DNA of 64,000 nt from Gigaspora margarita (taxonomy: Eukaryota > Glomeromycota > Glomeromycetes > Diversisporales > Gigasporaceae). The translations under genes were made by a program, and so were the position numbers. The first letter of the stretch is position 1, and each line of letters opens with the position of its first letter. Positions 1 to 11,409 of this stretch are shown here, in pieces. The stretch covers positions 93,176 to 157,175 of the forward strand of contig WTPW01000855.1 in the NCBI GenBank assembly GCA_009809945.1, given 5' to 3'. The notes below the pieces were generated by a model. That model was not told where the DNA came from, made no database searches, and was given only the letters and a program-made list of their open reading frames with translations.

Positions 1-715
1 TTTTTAATTTTTATTTAATATTCTTTATTATTACTTATTTTTAGAAGCTTTATACATGTACCCAAAGGTTATATAGAATCACAAGACTAATAAATATTTA
101 AAGCTAAGTACATTTATTTTATTATAATATTTTATTTTTACATACTATTAATGTATACTAATTTCAATCTTAAACCTATTTCTAGAGATATACTAATTCT
201 GACCCGATCCCTAACTCTAACCAAAATATATATTTATTATTACATACCTTCAAAGCATTTTGATTGCATTTAGTGTTCTGCAGATCTGAATCTGTATAAA
301 AATCAAGGATCCAGATTCAGTAGGACATGGTGGTAGGCCACTTGATATTTTCCAAAAAATCACTCAAAACTATAGGTATCAGATTTCTCATAATATCTAT
401 ATAGTATAAATTTGGAACTTCTGAAACATTGAGGATCTATGTATGCGATCATTCTGGGTGGCTTCAAAGTTATTGATTTATGATGATACAATGATAACAG
501 CCACCGATTTTGGTATTTTCAAAAAAGAAAAAACAAAATGATAAATACAAGAGATGAAACTGGTCCTAGTGTACCTGCATACATTGATCCAAAATATCTT
601 GCTGATCACAAATACTTTCGTAATAAAATATCTGATATTTACATAGTAATGGAGTTTTTCTTTAGGAAATTTCGAGTGGTCGACAACCATTCCAATATTT
701 ATTTAAACTAATTTC
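1..715. other. AT-rich intergenic DNA, no gene seen
   Basis: No supported coding region. A 70-codon minus-strand open frame (478-690) has no recognisable family and lies just past the stop of the kinesin fragment, so it is not called. Confidence 0.5.
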
Positions 716-719
716 TGTG

Positions 720-1368
720 TTAAATCCGTATAAGACCATTAAGTTGTATGAGTTGATCTTTGAGTGCTTCAAGATCTTTATAGTTTTGATTAGAATGATT
801 TAAAGCCATGTTTATTGAAAGTGGGGTTAAAGGATGTTTTAAATGACTTTGATATTGAAAACTTGAAGTTTCTTGTCCAAGAGCAGAAATAACATTTTCT
901 AATACTAAAAGACCAGAATTAATAGATATTTCTTCTTTAACATGATCCCCTATAGTTCCAGTTTTTTAGCTATTCATACTGTATAAATATAATAATAATT
1001 CATATAATTAATTAAATAATTAATTAATGATACAATTATCGTAAACATATTAGTAAATTAAAACATGTCACTCAAAAAAAAAAAATTTACCCTTTTACTA
1101 CTAACCAAATCCACAAAATGAAATTTACTAGTAACAGAAGTCCATTCGCCACTACTATCATCAGATCTTTTATTACTCAATCTAGAACTCGATCGTGATA
1201 GAGACCTAATTCCACTTTTCAATTCAGGTATTTCCGGCGTCATTGACCTACTATACCCCAGTATTTGACATAAATTTATATTGAATCATAGTTACAGAGA
1301 ATATTGCATGTGACCTAAAAGATTTCTGGTTCATATCTGTAGCACAACTTGATGATTCGACGCTTGAG
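720..1368 (-). pseudogene. Kinesin motor-domain pseudogene fragment (kinesin-4-like)
   Basis: Reading the minus strand from about 1368, one frame carries a switch I-like stretch MNQKSFRSHAIFSVTMIQ (known kinesins: MNxxSSRSHAIF). It then meets a TAG. A second frame (1243-1091) carries SKFHFVDLVSSKR, matching the switch II motif FHFVDLAGSER with the DLAGSE residues changed. A GT donor follows at 1090-1089 and an AG acceptor near 975. The next exon (about 970-720) reads KEEISINSGLLVLENVISALG, which matches the helix after switch II (xxINxGLLALGNVISALG). Joining the exons is off by two bases in an A-run. No P-loop (GQTGSGKT) or SKLTRLL segment is visible. Kinesins are ATP-driven microtubule motors. 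The shifts, the in-frame stop and the damaged switch II argue for a dead copy. KIF4/KIF21-type membership is inferred from the SINxGLLxL wording. Confidence 0.75.
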
Positions 1369-1423
1369 CAAAGATTTAATATGTAATTTAGTAAGTTATA
1401 TATAAAAAAAAACTTACGTGATT

Positions 1424-1531
1424 TAATAAGTAATTTGAGTGAAGGTATAGTAAGTAACTTGAGCGAAGGTTCAATAAGTAATTTGAGCGAAGATTCAGTA
1501 AATAATTTGAGTGAAGGTTAGTAAAGTAATT
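1424..1531. repeat. 24-bp minisatellite, about four units
   Basis: Tandem units of the form TAATTTGAGYGAAGGTTCAG with TAAG spacers. The same word (CTTTGCTCAAG on the minus strand) occurs at the 5' edge of the kinesin fragment, so the array may have grown from its flank. Confidence 0.75.
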
Positions 1532-1539
1532 TAAAAAAA

Positions 1540-2245
1540 AATCGCAAAAAACATTTTGTATATTAGGTATCAGATGGATCTATTCGCATTGTATAGCAGA
1601 TAGTACTGTATAAAAAGCGCGTAAAATCTCTGTTGCTATTGCACAACTGTGCAAATATAGATACATGATGTTACAGATAGAAAATGCCACAATTACGTTT
1701 TTGATATTTTTACTATAAATGTATCAAAAACATAATTTCGGTCATTAAACAGCTAGAAATGTAAGTCCTTTGCTTCACTCCGAACAATAAATAAAAATAA
1801 ACAATTTTTATTAAATAAAAGTTATTTTTTTTATGTTAGGATAAGGGTAAAGGTTAGAGGTTAGAATAGTGCTTTATATATAGTAAAATTTAACAAGGAA
1901 TTTTTTTTTGCATAAAAAAAAGTAGTTTTATAGGCAAGTTTTTAAGTTAGAAGCAATTCTAGCAGTTTTTTAAAAAATTCTTTGTTTTTGTTATACAAAA
2001 ATTGATTTACATGTTACATCTGATCCTGAATTTTAATTGGCAAATTGACTACAAGTGATAATCACCTGTAGTGTAAATTAAAAATATTTTTTTTGAAAAA
2101 TGTATTGTAATTTTATAATATTTATTTTTTTTTATTTTTTTTTTTTTAATATTTAGAGAAACCCTAAGTCTAGCACCTGCCCCAAACTTTATTAATTAAT
2201 ACTTAAGTGAATTGACATATAGTAGTGCTGTAAACATATACGGGT
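1540..2245. other. AT-rich spacer with long T runs
   Basis: Nothing coding or structured was recognised, apart from A/T homopolymers around 2070-2150. Confidence 0.5.
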
Positions 2246-2249
2246 CCGT

Positions 2250-2542
2250 ATTATTTCACCAAAAATCACTTCACAGACACCCCATTTCACCGACAAATTA
2301 TTCACCGACAAGTTCATTTTACCGACATTCATTTCACCGAAGCTCATTTCACTGACAAGTTTTTTTCTAAAAAGCACGCTAATTTTAACCCTAATTTAAC
2401 CCTGACCCTAATGACAATGACCAAAGATTACTTTGTCGGTGAAATGAGCTTCGGTGAAATGAACTGTCGGTAAAATGAACTTGTCGGTGAATAATTTGTC
2501 GGTGAAATGGAGTGTCTGTGAAGTGATTGTCGGTGAAATAAT
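2250..2542. repeat. Foldback element built of TTCACCGACA words
   Basis: Two arms of about 110 bp are inverted copies of each other, around a loop at about 2360-2430. Within each arm the word TTCACCGACA (or its complement TGTCGGTGAA) recurs every 10-20 bp. No flanking target duplication was resolved. Two open frames crossing it (2192-2573, minus) simply translate the repeat. Confidence 0.8.
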
Positions 2543-2589
2543 TGCCACCCAACATATACATATTCATATACAAGTATTAAGACTAGAAC

Positions 2590-2915
2590 TTTAGGTTAAA
2601 CAACTATTTATCCATGGCTAAACCCCATCAGAGCCTTCTGTATTCCCACTATACAGCTGACCTGGTTTTTGTGCATCCCTCACCAACTGCCAATTAGTAT
2701 TCACATGTTCTTCACTTTACCCACATTATCTAATATAAACTTCCAATTTGGTGTATATTGCCAGGTAGGTGCTTTATGCTTTCAATTTGGTGTACCTGAA
2801 GAGGATTTCCTCAAGTTTCCACTAGTATACTTTCCAGGAGTTCGTATCTCAAGCCATGCAGCTGCCTCTACCACATTGGGTAAGTATCTCAAGCCTGCAT
2901 GCTGTTACAACTAGC
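2590..2915. other. Less AT-rich block with small internal duplications; unassigned
   Basis: Base composition is more balanced than the surroundings and an 81-codon plus-strand frame (2669-2914) is open. Short repeats (CAATTTGGTGTA twice, GTATCTCAAGCC twice) suggest repeat-derived DNA. No protein family is recognised; it could be a gene fragment or an old retroposon. Confidence 0.25.
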
Positions 2916-3196
2916 TGGTTTCCTGTTTTATAATATTTATATTATTTAAACAAATATATATATTTATTAGTTTACTAAATTTATTTTGTATTATTGTTAA
3001 AACAATAAACTTAATTAAATTAGTTAAAAAAAATCTTTATAAATTTTATTTTTTATTTTTCAATAGTCTTGTTAGTACTATTTGTACAATATTTTTATAA
3101 TTTAAATAATTGTTTATATATAATATTTTATAAATAAAGCCCAATATTTCTAACTTGTTCTACAACTGCCCAAAAATAACTTGTTTGTATTAATTA

Positions 3197-3732
3197 GAGG
3201 GCATCCATAAATAACGTTATGTACCCCTACATAGTAGCTCTTGACCCCCAAGACTATATAAAAAAAAATTTAAAAATCCATATATTTATATGTATAATTT
3301 TACAAAAACTTGGATATATTATGACCCAGTAATCTGATTTGGATGATTTTAGTACCATAAATTCGTCTCTATGAGACGAATTCAATGGTACCAAAATCAT
3401 TTCATTTCATTTGGACTACTGAATCAAGTGTTATTTACAAAAAACTATTGATTTTATAGTAATTTTATAAAAAAACATAATAACCAATAGTATTTCATTA
3501 ATAAAACGTGATTTAATGATCCAAATCAAATGATTTGGTACCATTTGAATCCTTTTCTCGAGACAATTCGAATGGTACCAAAATTATTCAATCTGGACCC
3601 TGGGTCAAGTTTTAGACAAATTTTTATAAAAAAATTACGTTTATATTTTTTTGACCCCCTTCTACTATTGGAAAAATCATTATATGTTGTGGGGCCCCCT
3701 CCCTCAAATATAACATTATTTATGAATTCTTC
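3197..3732. mobile_element. PIF/Harbinger-like non-autonomous element, family P1 copy 1
   Basis: Inverted ends start GAGGGCATCCATAAATAACG and, on the other strand, GAAGAATTCATAAATAATG. They are flanked by TTA at 3194-3196 and 3733-3735. Length is 536 bp, with no transposase. A second copy lies at 39377-39904 (528 bp). Internally there is a palindrome around GGTACCATTCGAAT words and the M1 core (GACCCAGTAATCTGATTTGG). A 3-bp TWA duplication is typical of the PIF/Harbinger superfamily; the superfamily call rests on that alone. Confidence 0.8.
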
Positions 3733-3784
3733 TTACTAGAGTAATCAGAAGATTTTGTAGCCTGATAAGGACCATAATATACTA

Positions 3785-4440
3785 TTCCTTAGATTGTAGT
3801 AGGACACAGGCAAATTTGCTTGCGTTTTTGCACTTTTTTTGCTCTGATTTACTTTTTTTAAATATCAAGATAATTGAATAAAACTTTGTACAATTTTATT
3901 TGAAAATAAGGATTACTTTTTTGCAAAATTAGTTTTTATATTGTAAGAAAAAAATTTTAAGTTATATATAAGCTAAAAATAGATATCTTTAAGAAAAAAA
4001 TTTTTTAAAAAATTTTATCACAATTTCTCTGTAATCTTATTTAGTTTTAGTTTTAAAGCTATAGTTCTTAAGACAATATTGTAGTTTATATAAAGGATAA
4101 TAACTTTTATTATTGCAACTTTAATGATTTATTTGTAAAAATCAAGACTTGTATTAGAAGTAAAAGTTTTTTTTATAGACAGGAACATATAAAATTTAAG
4201 AAAATCTAAAGAAAAATTTTAATAGTAAAAATGCTAATACAAGAACTTTAAACTTTAATTATACTAAAGTTTTCTAATAATTTTAAAAAAATTTTTATAA
4301 CAAAGTTACTAAAACAAAACTCAAAGAATATTTTTTACTTAGAAAAGATATAGCTAAAATCAATATTTAAAATTTTATTAAAATTTTATTAAAATTTTTA
4401 AAATACGCAGGCAAATTTGCCTGTGTTACAATCTAAGGGA
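3785..4440. mobile_element. TA-target element, family T1 copy 1 (656 bp)
   Basis: TIRs read TTCCTTAGATTGTA at the left and TCCCTTAGATTGTAACAC on the other strand. Each is followed by a subterminal AGGCAAATTTGC(C/T)TG palindrome. TA flanks both sides (3783-3784, 4441-4442). No coding capacity; the interior is AT-rich. Three sister copies are at 25154-25809, 43984-44636 and 45885-46569. Confidence 0.85.
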
Positions 4441-4519
4441 TAAGTTTATATAGTATCACATATATTCAGCTTAAACTTTATATTATATTCCAAATCAAAA
4501 GTTCTAATATGTTCTACAA

Positions 4520-5817
4520 GGGGCTATCAGTGCATTGTGGACACTTTTTAAAAATTTATACCAAGCTAAATAAATAAAATATCAAGCTAAAAATTATATA
4601 AAAAGTTTATTAAATCTAAGGCTTTTAAATAAAAAAAAATTATAAAATTCTATACAGTAGTTTAAAATAATTAAGATAATAAAAAATTATGTAATTTTAT
4701 ATTGGTATGAAGCTAGTAATATTAAAAACATTATTAAAATGATATTTTTATAGTAAAAATTAATTTTTTATTAAATAAACTAAATTTTTAATTTTATAAA
4801 GTTATTTAATAAGTTATAACAAATTATATATAATTTAAAATTTTTATAATTTTTTAAAAAATTTTAAATTTTTTATGATTTTTTAAAATAAAAGTTAAAA
4901 TATTAATTTAAATTAATTAATTTCTAAAGTAAGAATTTTTATTGCTATATATAGTAATTTTATAAATATTTTTTTAAAATTTTAAAAATGTTAAAAAAAT
5001 ATATAATTTGTTATATTAAATAATATTATCTAAAAAAATTAATTTTTTTAATAAAAAAATTAAGTTTATATATTACTATATTTAGTGATTCTATTTATTA
5101 TATAAGTTATATTAAAATTACTAATTTTGTACTAGTATAATATTATACAAATTTGTGTTACTTTAATTATTTTAAAAACTACTGCATAGAATTTTATAAT
5201 TTTTTTTATTTAAGAGTAGGGGGTATATCGATCATTTTTCATATGATCTTAGTGTCACAACGTAATTTTTACAAAAAATAGAAATATGCTTCTAATAAAA
5301 CTTTTTACTATTACAATTAATTTTTATCAAATTTTTGTAGTAAATAGTTTAGATTATGTTCTTTATAGTAGTAAAAATTTTAACAAATAAAATATTTAAA
5401 AAAATATACTTGTATATATTGTAAAGTTTCCGGGGAGCCTCCAAATTTTCTAGGGTTACACAAAATTATTAATTAAATATTATATGATCATCATATGACA
5501 AAATAATATCTAATCTTTAAATACATATATCTCGATAAATATTTATCCAATTTTGATAATTTTATTACCATTAGAATCAGAAAAACCTATTCTACAAATT
5601 TTAATTAATTTTTAAAAACAGTTTACATAATAAAATCTTTTTTAATATTCAAAAGAAAAAATAGTGACACAAAAATCATATGAAAAATGATCAACATACC
5701 CTCTACCCTTAAAAACCTTAGATTTAATAAACTTTTTATATAATTTTTAGCTTGATATTATATTTATTTAGCTTGGTATAAATTTTTAAAAAGTGTTTAC
5801 AATGCACAGGTAGCCCC
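4520..5817. mobile_element. Long inverted-repeat element hosting a TTAA insert
   Basis: Left arm GGGGCTATCAGTGCATTGTG and the right arm read on the opposite strand (GGGGGCTACCTGTGCATTGT) match. The match continues through CACTTTTTAAAAATTTATAC and ACCAAGCTAAATAAATA for over 100 bp. Most of the interior is very AT-rich, and the 5214-5708 element sits inside the right half. Target duplication unclear. No coding capacity. Confidence 0.75.
5214..5708. mobile_element. TTAA-target element, family Q1 copy 1 (495 bp)
   Basis: TIRs GAGTAGGGGGTATATCGATC and GGGTAGAGGGTATGTTGATC both continue into ATTTTTCATATGAT. TTAA flanks at 5210-5213 and 5709-5712. The inner right part carries the M1 core (TATCCAATTTTGATAATTTT at about 5548). 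The 4-bp TTAA target is the signature of piggyBac-type transposases. A second copy at 39041-40077 has the same length once its own insert is removed. Confidence 0.85.
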
Positions 5818-5819
5818 CT

Positions 5820-6705
5820 GTATTTTATTATCACAAATTCTTGATAATAGCTACTCAAATAAATCTATCTATAAATGTTCTAAATTTTTGTTTTTTTATA
5901 ATATTTCAGTTCTTTAACCAGCTAGCTCTTTGTTATTTCATTTTTAAAAAAATTTAAACTAGCAATTTTTTGATTTACAAACTTAGAGCATAATTACTAT
6001 GCTATCAATTTAAAGATTGTAAATTTTTATTAAATATTTTAAATTTTATAATAACTACTATTAAATCCAATATAATAAGATAGTTTTGAACAGTGTTAAA
6101 TATTTAATGTTTCTAGTATTCCTAGGAACATTTAAAAAAATTTAGGAACACTAAATTTAGAATTTATGTTTTCTATTAGGAACAAAGTAGAAAAATAAAA
6201 GTTATAATTTGTGTTCTCTATAGAGATAGTTTTTTTTGGTGTTGCATGCCTTTCTTTTTTTTTTTTTTTTTAGTTGTGACATGGCATATATAGTACTTTA
6301 GTTGTGGCATGATATATATGCTTTTTTAGCTATAGGATCAGATTGTAATATCGAATTTTATCATAGGAACATAAATTTAATATTTTATGTTTCCAAAGAA
6401 CAAAAAAAAATTTTTAAATCTTTTTTACTAGTCTTGAACAAACTTATTTTTTAATAATAATTAACTTTTTCTAAATATAGTATACTAGAACTTGAAAAAG
6501 TTTTTAAATAAAAAAATTTTGTATTTAAAGAGAATTTGCATTTATAAATATAAGTTATATAATCTAGAACTAAACTAAAGCTATATTTTAAAGAATTTAA
6601 TATAATTTATATTAAATTAATGATTTGCTAGTCATTTAATACATAATCATAGTATAATATGACACAGATCTCATGTGTTTATTATATAGCCAAATGTTTT
6701 AAAAA
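5820..6705. other. AT-rich spacer
   Basis: No gene. Only a short direct repeat near 6280-6325 (TAGTTGTGRCATGRYATATA) and long T runs stand out. Confidence 0.5.
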
Positions 6706-6706
6706 C

Positions 6707-7036
6707 TTTTTTTATACTATACTAGTTATCTAAGCCTACTAATTGAAAGTTGTAGAAATAGAGCTTGTTGAAGTGTACCTAAAGGTGGTTAGATTATTAA
6801 AATTGATCTAGTAAATACTAAGATATTATTAAAAAATAAGCCAATAGATATATAAAAATTTTTATATAAACAATAGTTTGTTTATATAGTAATTTTATAG
6901 TCAGTTAATTATTTTTAAAGATATCTTAGCAACCACTAGACCAATTTTGATAATCTAACCTTTTTAAATTTGTTTTAGTAAGCTCTACAACTTTCAATTA
7001 ACCAACCTTGGCTATTAATTTAGTATAAAAAAGGTT
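6707..7036. repeat. Foldback element with the M1 core
   Basis: The left arm (AATTGAAAGTTGTAGAAATA, then GGTTAGATTATTAAAATTGA) is an inverted copy of the right arm (CAATTTTGATAATCTAACC and so on). The outer edges CTTTTTTTATACTA and TAGTATAAAAAAGG also pair. The core ACTAGACCAATTTTGATAAT is the M1 motif seen in several other families here. No target duplication was resolved. Confidence 0.75.
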
Positions 7037-7150
7037 TATTAAATAATTGTCAAAAATTTAGCTTTTAACTTATAATTCATATAGTAATACAGTATAGAAC
7101 ACTATAAACCAACACCTTTTTATATGTATTTTACAAAAATTGATATAATT

Positions 7151-7705
7151 TAAAAATAAAAAATTTAGACCTGCGGGCCGATAGCATAGCGGTTATGCTC
7201 CCAGGTTACAAATCGAAGGTTGCCGGTTCAAATCCCCCTAGAGGCGAAATGGAAAAAACCAGCCGATTAGGGAACTGAAACACCGTGGGAACCAGGGACC
7301 CAGGACGTCGTACGACAAACTTAATTGGGCAGTTACCGTTATCAAATCTGTGGCGGTGAAATGAAACGAGTTAGAACCCGATTTGGAATAACCGAAATCA
7401 CGAGACGTAATGCGAGGCCTAAGTTTGATGAAGATACTACATGAACTCGTGGCGCAGGCTAGTGACCACCATCCGATGATCCGAGGGAATAGCTTCAGTG
7501 AGTTGAAGGCCCAAGAAGAGGAAAACGGTTGCTGCAGCAGTTGGATCTGGGCACCTTAGAGCAGCCGGGTAAGCTTCAAGTGCAGAAAAAGGAGGGGTCG
7601 ACAGCAATAGTTGGGAACCTTAGTATATAGATATATACATTCCTTTAAGACATTGGGGCAGAATTGCCGTAAAAAAATAAAAAAAAAAATAAAAATAAAA
7701 AATTT
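7151..7705 (+). mobile_element. tRNA-derived SINE with 16-bp target duplication
   Basis: A block of about 520 bp, clearly GC-richer than its surroundings, starts with a tRNA-like head holding Pol III A-box and B-box sequences. It runs through a unique body and ends in an A-rich tail (about 7670-7700). It is flanked by the perfect direct repeat TAAAAATAAAAAATTT at 7151-7166 and 7690-7705. These are the hallmarks of a SINE mobilised in trans by a LINE. The repeat is low-complexity, but its exact match at both element edges is convincing. It sits in the left arm of the 7713-8435 inverted repeat. A related head occurs on the minus strand near 41290. Confidence 0.85.
7182..7235 (+). promoter_or_regulatory. 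Internal Pol III promoter (A box and B box) of the SINE
   Basis: A box TAGCATAGCGG at 7182-7192 and B box GGTTCAAATCC at 7225-7235, with normal tRNA-like spacing. The predicted anticodon stem does not pair well and there is no intact cloverleaf, so this is a promoter relic of a tRNA rather than a tRNA gene. Confidence 0.85.
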
Positions 7706-7712
7706 TTAATAA

Positions 7713-8435
7713 AATTTTTTAACCAATTTGTAGCTTAAAGTCTAAGAGGACCCCGGACATCTAGTACAAAGGTTATACTTTATTTTTTTAACAAAAACTC
7801 CTGAAATTTGAGAAGCAAAAAAACAGTTTTTGGTATTTAACTTGGAATCCAATAGCCCAATTTGAATAAACTTTTTTTTAAATAAAGCTCTCAGTGAGGC
7901 GCATCTAACAAAAAAAAGTTCATTCAATTCTGATTATTAGATCAAAAGTTATTTAAAGATAGAGTATAATAACATTATTTTTATTATGAAACTTATTGTT
8001 ATAATCTTCAGTAATACAAAATGTCTAATATAATATGTTATCAAATATTCTAAATTCTTTATTTACTATCAAAAACTAGGTTTAAACTTGTTTTGTCCAT
8101 TGCAAAAAAAATTTTCATCGCAACTATCGCTAACTTCTTGACATATTTTTTTAAAAAATTAAATATAAAATATTAAATTTTTTGCTTCAAAATGAAAATT
8201 TGGACATTAAAAATACTGTAAACATAATTTTTTTATGATGTAAACAAAGTGCATACTGTGCTACATAATACAACAATTTTACTATTATTGAAAATGATCA
8301 ATATACACTCTACTCTTAAAAAAATTATTTTGTTATTTTTAGCAAATTGGACCAAAATTGGCCAAAATCCAGTTATAATCTATATAAAAAATGTCTGGGG
8401 TCCTAGTCTAAGCTACAATTTGGTTAAAAAAAATT
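7713..8435. repeat. Inverted-repeat element with AACCAATTTGTAGCTTA ends
   Basis: Left arm AACCAATTTGTAGCTTAAAG then AGGACCCCGGACAT. The right arm on the other strand reads AACCAAATTGTAGCTTAGAC then AGGACCCCAGACAT. The interior carries the M1 core in diverged form (TCCAATAGCCCAATTTGAAT) followed by CTCAGTGAGGCGCATCTAAC. A 61-codon minus frame and a 66-codon plus frame inside have no family resemblance. No target duplication is visible, partly because the SINE inserted in the left arm. Confidence 0.65.
8289..8315. repeat. Possible relic end of the TTAA family Q1
   Basis: GAAAATGATCAATATACACTCTACTC followed by TTAA closely resembles the right end of the element at 5214-5708. No matching left end was found. 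Confidence 0.35.
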
Positions 8436-8651
8436 TTTTTTTATTTTAATTTTATGAAGTTATATTGTTTTAAAGTTTACTAAAAAACTGACAATTTGGT
8501 GTTTAATATATAAAAAAAAGAAATTAAATGTGATTTTTGACCAATCACAATTGATTCTATTATATTAGCCAATCAGAATCGAGTATTTATTTTAAAATTT
8601 GGTGCAAGAGTATTGGTTTATGCTATTTTACAATGTATATATTATGTTGTA

Positions 8652-8824
8652 CAGTCAGATCTCCTTAAATGCAACTTCTCTAAATGCAACATCTCTCTAA
8701 ATATGACATTAAATTCTGGTTCAAATATATTTTTAACCTCTATAAATGCAATTTTTCTTATTGTTTTCTAAATGCAAGCTATCAAAAGTTTGGCCCAAAA
8801 ACTTGTATTTAGGAAGTCTAACTG
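8652..8824. mobile_element. Small pogo/Tc1-like MITE (173 bp)
   Basis: TIRs CAGTCAGATCTCCTTAAATG and CAGTTAGACTTCCTAAATAC, flanked by TA at 8650-8651 and 8825-8826. AAATGCAA words are directly repeated inside the TIR. CAGTYRAACCTC-type ends with a TA target are known from pogo/Tigger elements. A longer relative is at 33975-34255. Confidence 0.8.
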
Positions 8825-9225
8825 TACTATGATTATGCACTAGATTAATTAGTAGATTATCAATTAACAAACATATATTTAAAAAGAGTTAACTATATTT
8901 ATTTTCTAGTATAATTTAATATAGTTTAATAAATAGCAATAAAGTTAGAGCTTGGAACCAGGTATTTTTTTATCTATATAGTTGTATCCTTTTTATAAAA
9001 TTAATATCTGGATAATTACTAATTTAAGGATAACCAGATAATTGAACAGATAATCGAATAATCTTGCAGATTACTAAATAATCTTGCAGATAACCTAAAA
9101 CCTATTAAATAACTAGATATTCTAAAGATACTATAGGTAATCTTGTTAGTTGTGATCATGTTTTGCATTGATATTTGTTGCATATTAAAATTTGAGCAGG
9201 TTTTGTATATATATATATGTATATA

Positions 9226-9505
9226 CAGTATTGTACGTTTTGGCTGTCCACAGCCTTTTTTGGCTTGTCCACGTCCAAAATTGTCCAAACNTCCAAGATT
9301 GTCCAAAGNTTGNNCAGGCTTTAATAATTAATAAATCTATTTAAAAAATATATAACTATATATTTTTTTAGGTGCTGAACACATTCTAGTTAAGATTAAA
9401 ATAGGTTATCATAATAAAATTTTAAGTAATTTTACTTTATTTAATTGTTCAAAATTGTCCAAAATTGTCTAAATCAATGTCCAAAGCTGTCCCGTGACAA
9501 CACTG
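9226..9505. mobile_element. hAT-like MITE, family H1 copy 1 (280 bp)
   Basis: Ends CAGTATTGTACGTTTTGGCT and CAGTGTTGTCACGGGACAGC. A perfect 8-bp duplication TGTATATA lies at 9218-9225 and 9506-9513. TTGGACAA/TTGTCCAA words are repeated inside both ends. Four ambiguous bases lie near 9291-9314. The sister copy at 18023-18302 is in the opposite orientation and has the same length. An 8-bp duplication plus a CAGTG end points to hAT. Confidence 0.85.
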
Positions 9506-10039
9506 TGTATATAGATGGGTACTTTTGCATGATTGTATAGCTGCATGCATTTGTATGAATGCTGCATACTGCATAAAATTTTTTAAAATGTTGCATTTTG
9601 TTCATAAAAATTTTATCTAAAATAAGAACTAATTTGAAACTGGTACTTCTAGATCTAGTCTGGGTCCAGTCTGGGTCTAGTTCAAAATTTGCAGACTAGT
9701 TGTATTTTTTGGTGCTAAACCAGTTTACTTAGTGCATAAAGTTAGAATTAATTAGTAAAATTTTGTGAATCATGAGATTTTATAGAATTTTATTAATAAA
9801 CTTCTATAAAATCTTATAATTCACAAATTTTTATCAATTAATTTTAACTTTATGCACTAAGTAAACTTGTTCAGCACCTAAAAATACATTAAATTAGCAG
9901 AATTATTTTTATTTTACTTGAAATTTAGAGAATAAATGCATAATTTTGGATTTTTGATCAAAAAAAGCCAAATTTAAGCATAATTTCTCCAAATTTCAAG
10001 TAAAATAAAAACAATTCTGCTAACTTAATATATAGGCTA

Positions 10040-10280
10040 GGTGTTGGGAAAAGGGACCAAATTGATAATTTTTTTAAAAGTAATTTTTTATATAAATCAA
10101 TTTAGAATAATATTAGGATCATTTTTTACTTAAAATATATAAATAGTTGTATTAATAAAATTTTGCAGTATAGCCCTTTAAAGTTTGCATTTTCTTATAA
10201 GTTATTATAAGATTTATAATACAAAAATTGATTTTCCAAAGATCTTTTATTTTGTCAATTTGGTCCATTTTCTCAGCACT
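10040..10280. mobile_element. TA-target MITE inside satellite A (241 bp)
   Basis: TIRs GGTGTTGGGAAAAGGGACCA and AGTGCTGAGAAAATGGACCA. TA lies at 10038-10039 and 10281-10282. It interrupts one satellite unit, so it is younger than the array. Confidence 0.75.
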
Positions 10281-11031
10281 TAGTCCATATTTTTAGATGC
10301 TTAATAAGTTTACTTAGTACATTAAATTAGAATTAATTAGTAAAATCTTGCTAATTATAAAATTTTATAGAATTTTATTAATAGAATTCTATGAAATCTT
10401 AGAATTCACAAATTTTTATTAGTTGAATCTAATTTTATGTACTAAGTAAACCTGTTTAGCACCTAAAAATACATCAAGTTAGCAAAATTATTTTTATTAT
10501 ACTTGAAATTTGAAGTATAGATGTATAATTTTGGATTTTTGATTAAAAAAAATCATCTTTTCTCCAAATTTCAAGTAAAATAAAAAAAATTTGCTAATTT
10601 AATATATTTTTAGATGCTGAACAAGTTTATTTAATGCATTAAGTTTGAATTAATTAGTAAAATTTTTGAATAATAAGAGTTTATAGAATTTATTAATAAA
10701 ATTCTATAAAATCTTATAATTTACAAAATTTTACTAATTAATTCTAACTTAATGCACTAAGTAAACTTATTTAGTACCTAAAAATATATTAAATCAGCAA
10801 AATTGTCTTTTTTTTATTTGAATAATGCTTCAATTTGACTTTTTTGATCAAAAATCCAAAATTATGCATCTATTCTTCAAATTTCAAGTAAAATAAAAAC
10901 AATTCTGCCAATTTAATGTATTTTTAGATGCTAAACAAGTTTATTTAGTGATAAAATTAGAATTAATTAATAAAAATTTGTGAATTATAAGATTTTATAG
11001 AATTCTATTAATAAAATTTTATAAAATCTTA

Positions 11032-11409
11032 TAATTCACGAATTTTTATTTTTATTTTTTTTATTTTTATTTTTTTTTATTATATAATATCATAGTAGAA
11101 ACTTTGTTATAGCAACCTTAAATTAATCCTAAGATTAATAGTCTCTTTGTTATCAAGTAGAGATGGGCGAGGGGTTAGATAAGTTCTTGGACCAGGCTGA
11201 CAAATTTCTCCAATCTGAAAACTAGTTGAAGTAAAGAGATATGGCTATAGAAAAATTCTATGGTAAAGATTTCTAACTACATTTGTGCTACAGAGCACCC
11301 AATGTGACATTACACCTCCTATTTCCTATTTATACTATTATTAATTTAAGCTAATAAAATAAATCTAGTTAGGATAGGTTGGAGAAAACCTAATTCACAA
11401 ATTTTTATT
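11032..11409 (-). mobile_element. Retroposon with A-rich tail inside satellite A
   Basis: A block of about 340 bp ends, on the minus strand, in an A-rich tail (poly-T/TTTTTATTTTT at 11043-11085). It is flanked by TAATTCACGAATTTTTATT (11032-11050) and TAATTCACAAATTTTTATT (11391-11409), a 19-bp target duplication with one mismatch. No Pol III boxes and no protein are visible. It could be a SINE of another family or a 5'-truncated LINE copy. Confidence 0.7.

Noticed and set aside
1058-1243. Stand-alone 61-codon gene
   Set aside because: Its C-terminal half is kinesin switch II followed by a splice donor, so it belongs to the kinesin remnant.
7169-7248. A functional tRNA gene
   Set aside because: The A and B boxes are good but the anticodon and acceptor stems do not pair. 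The unit continues into a SINE body with a target duplication.
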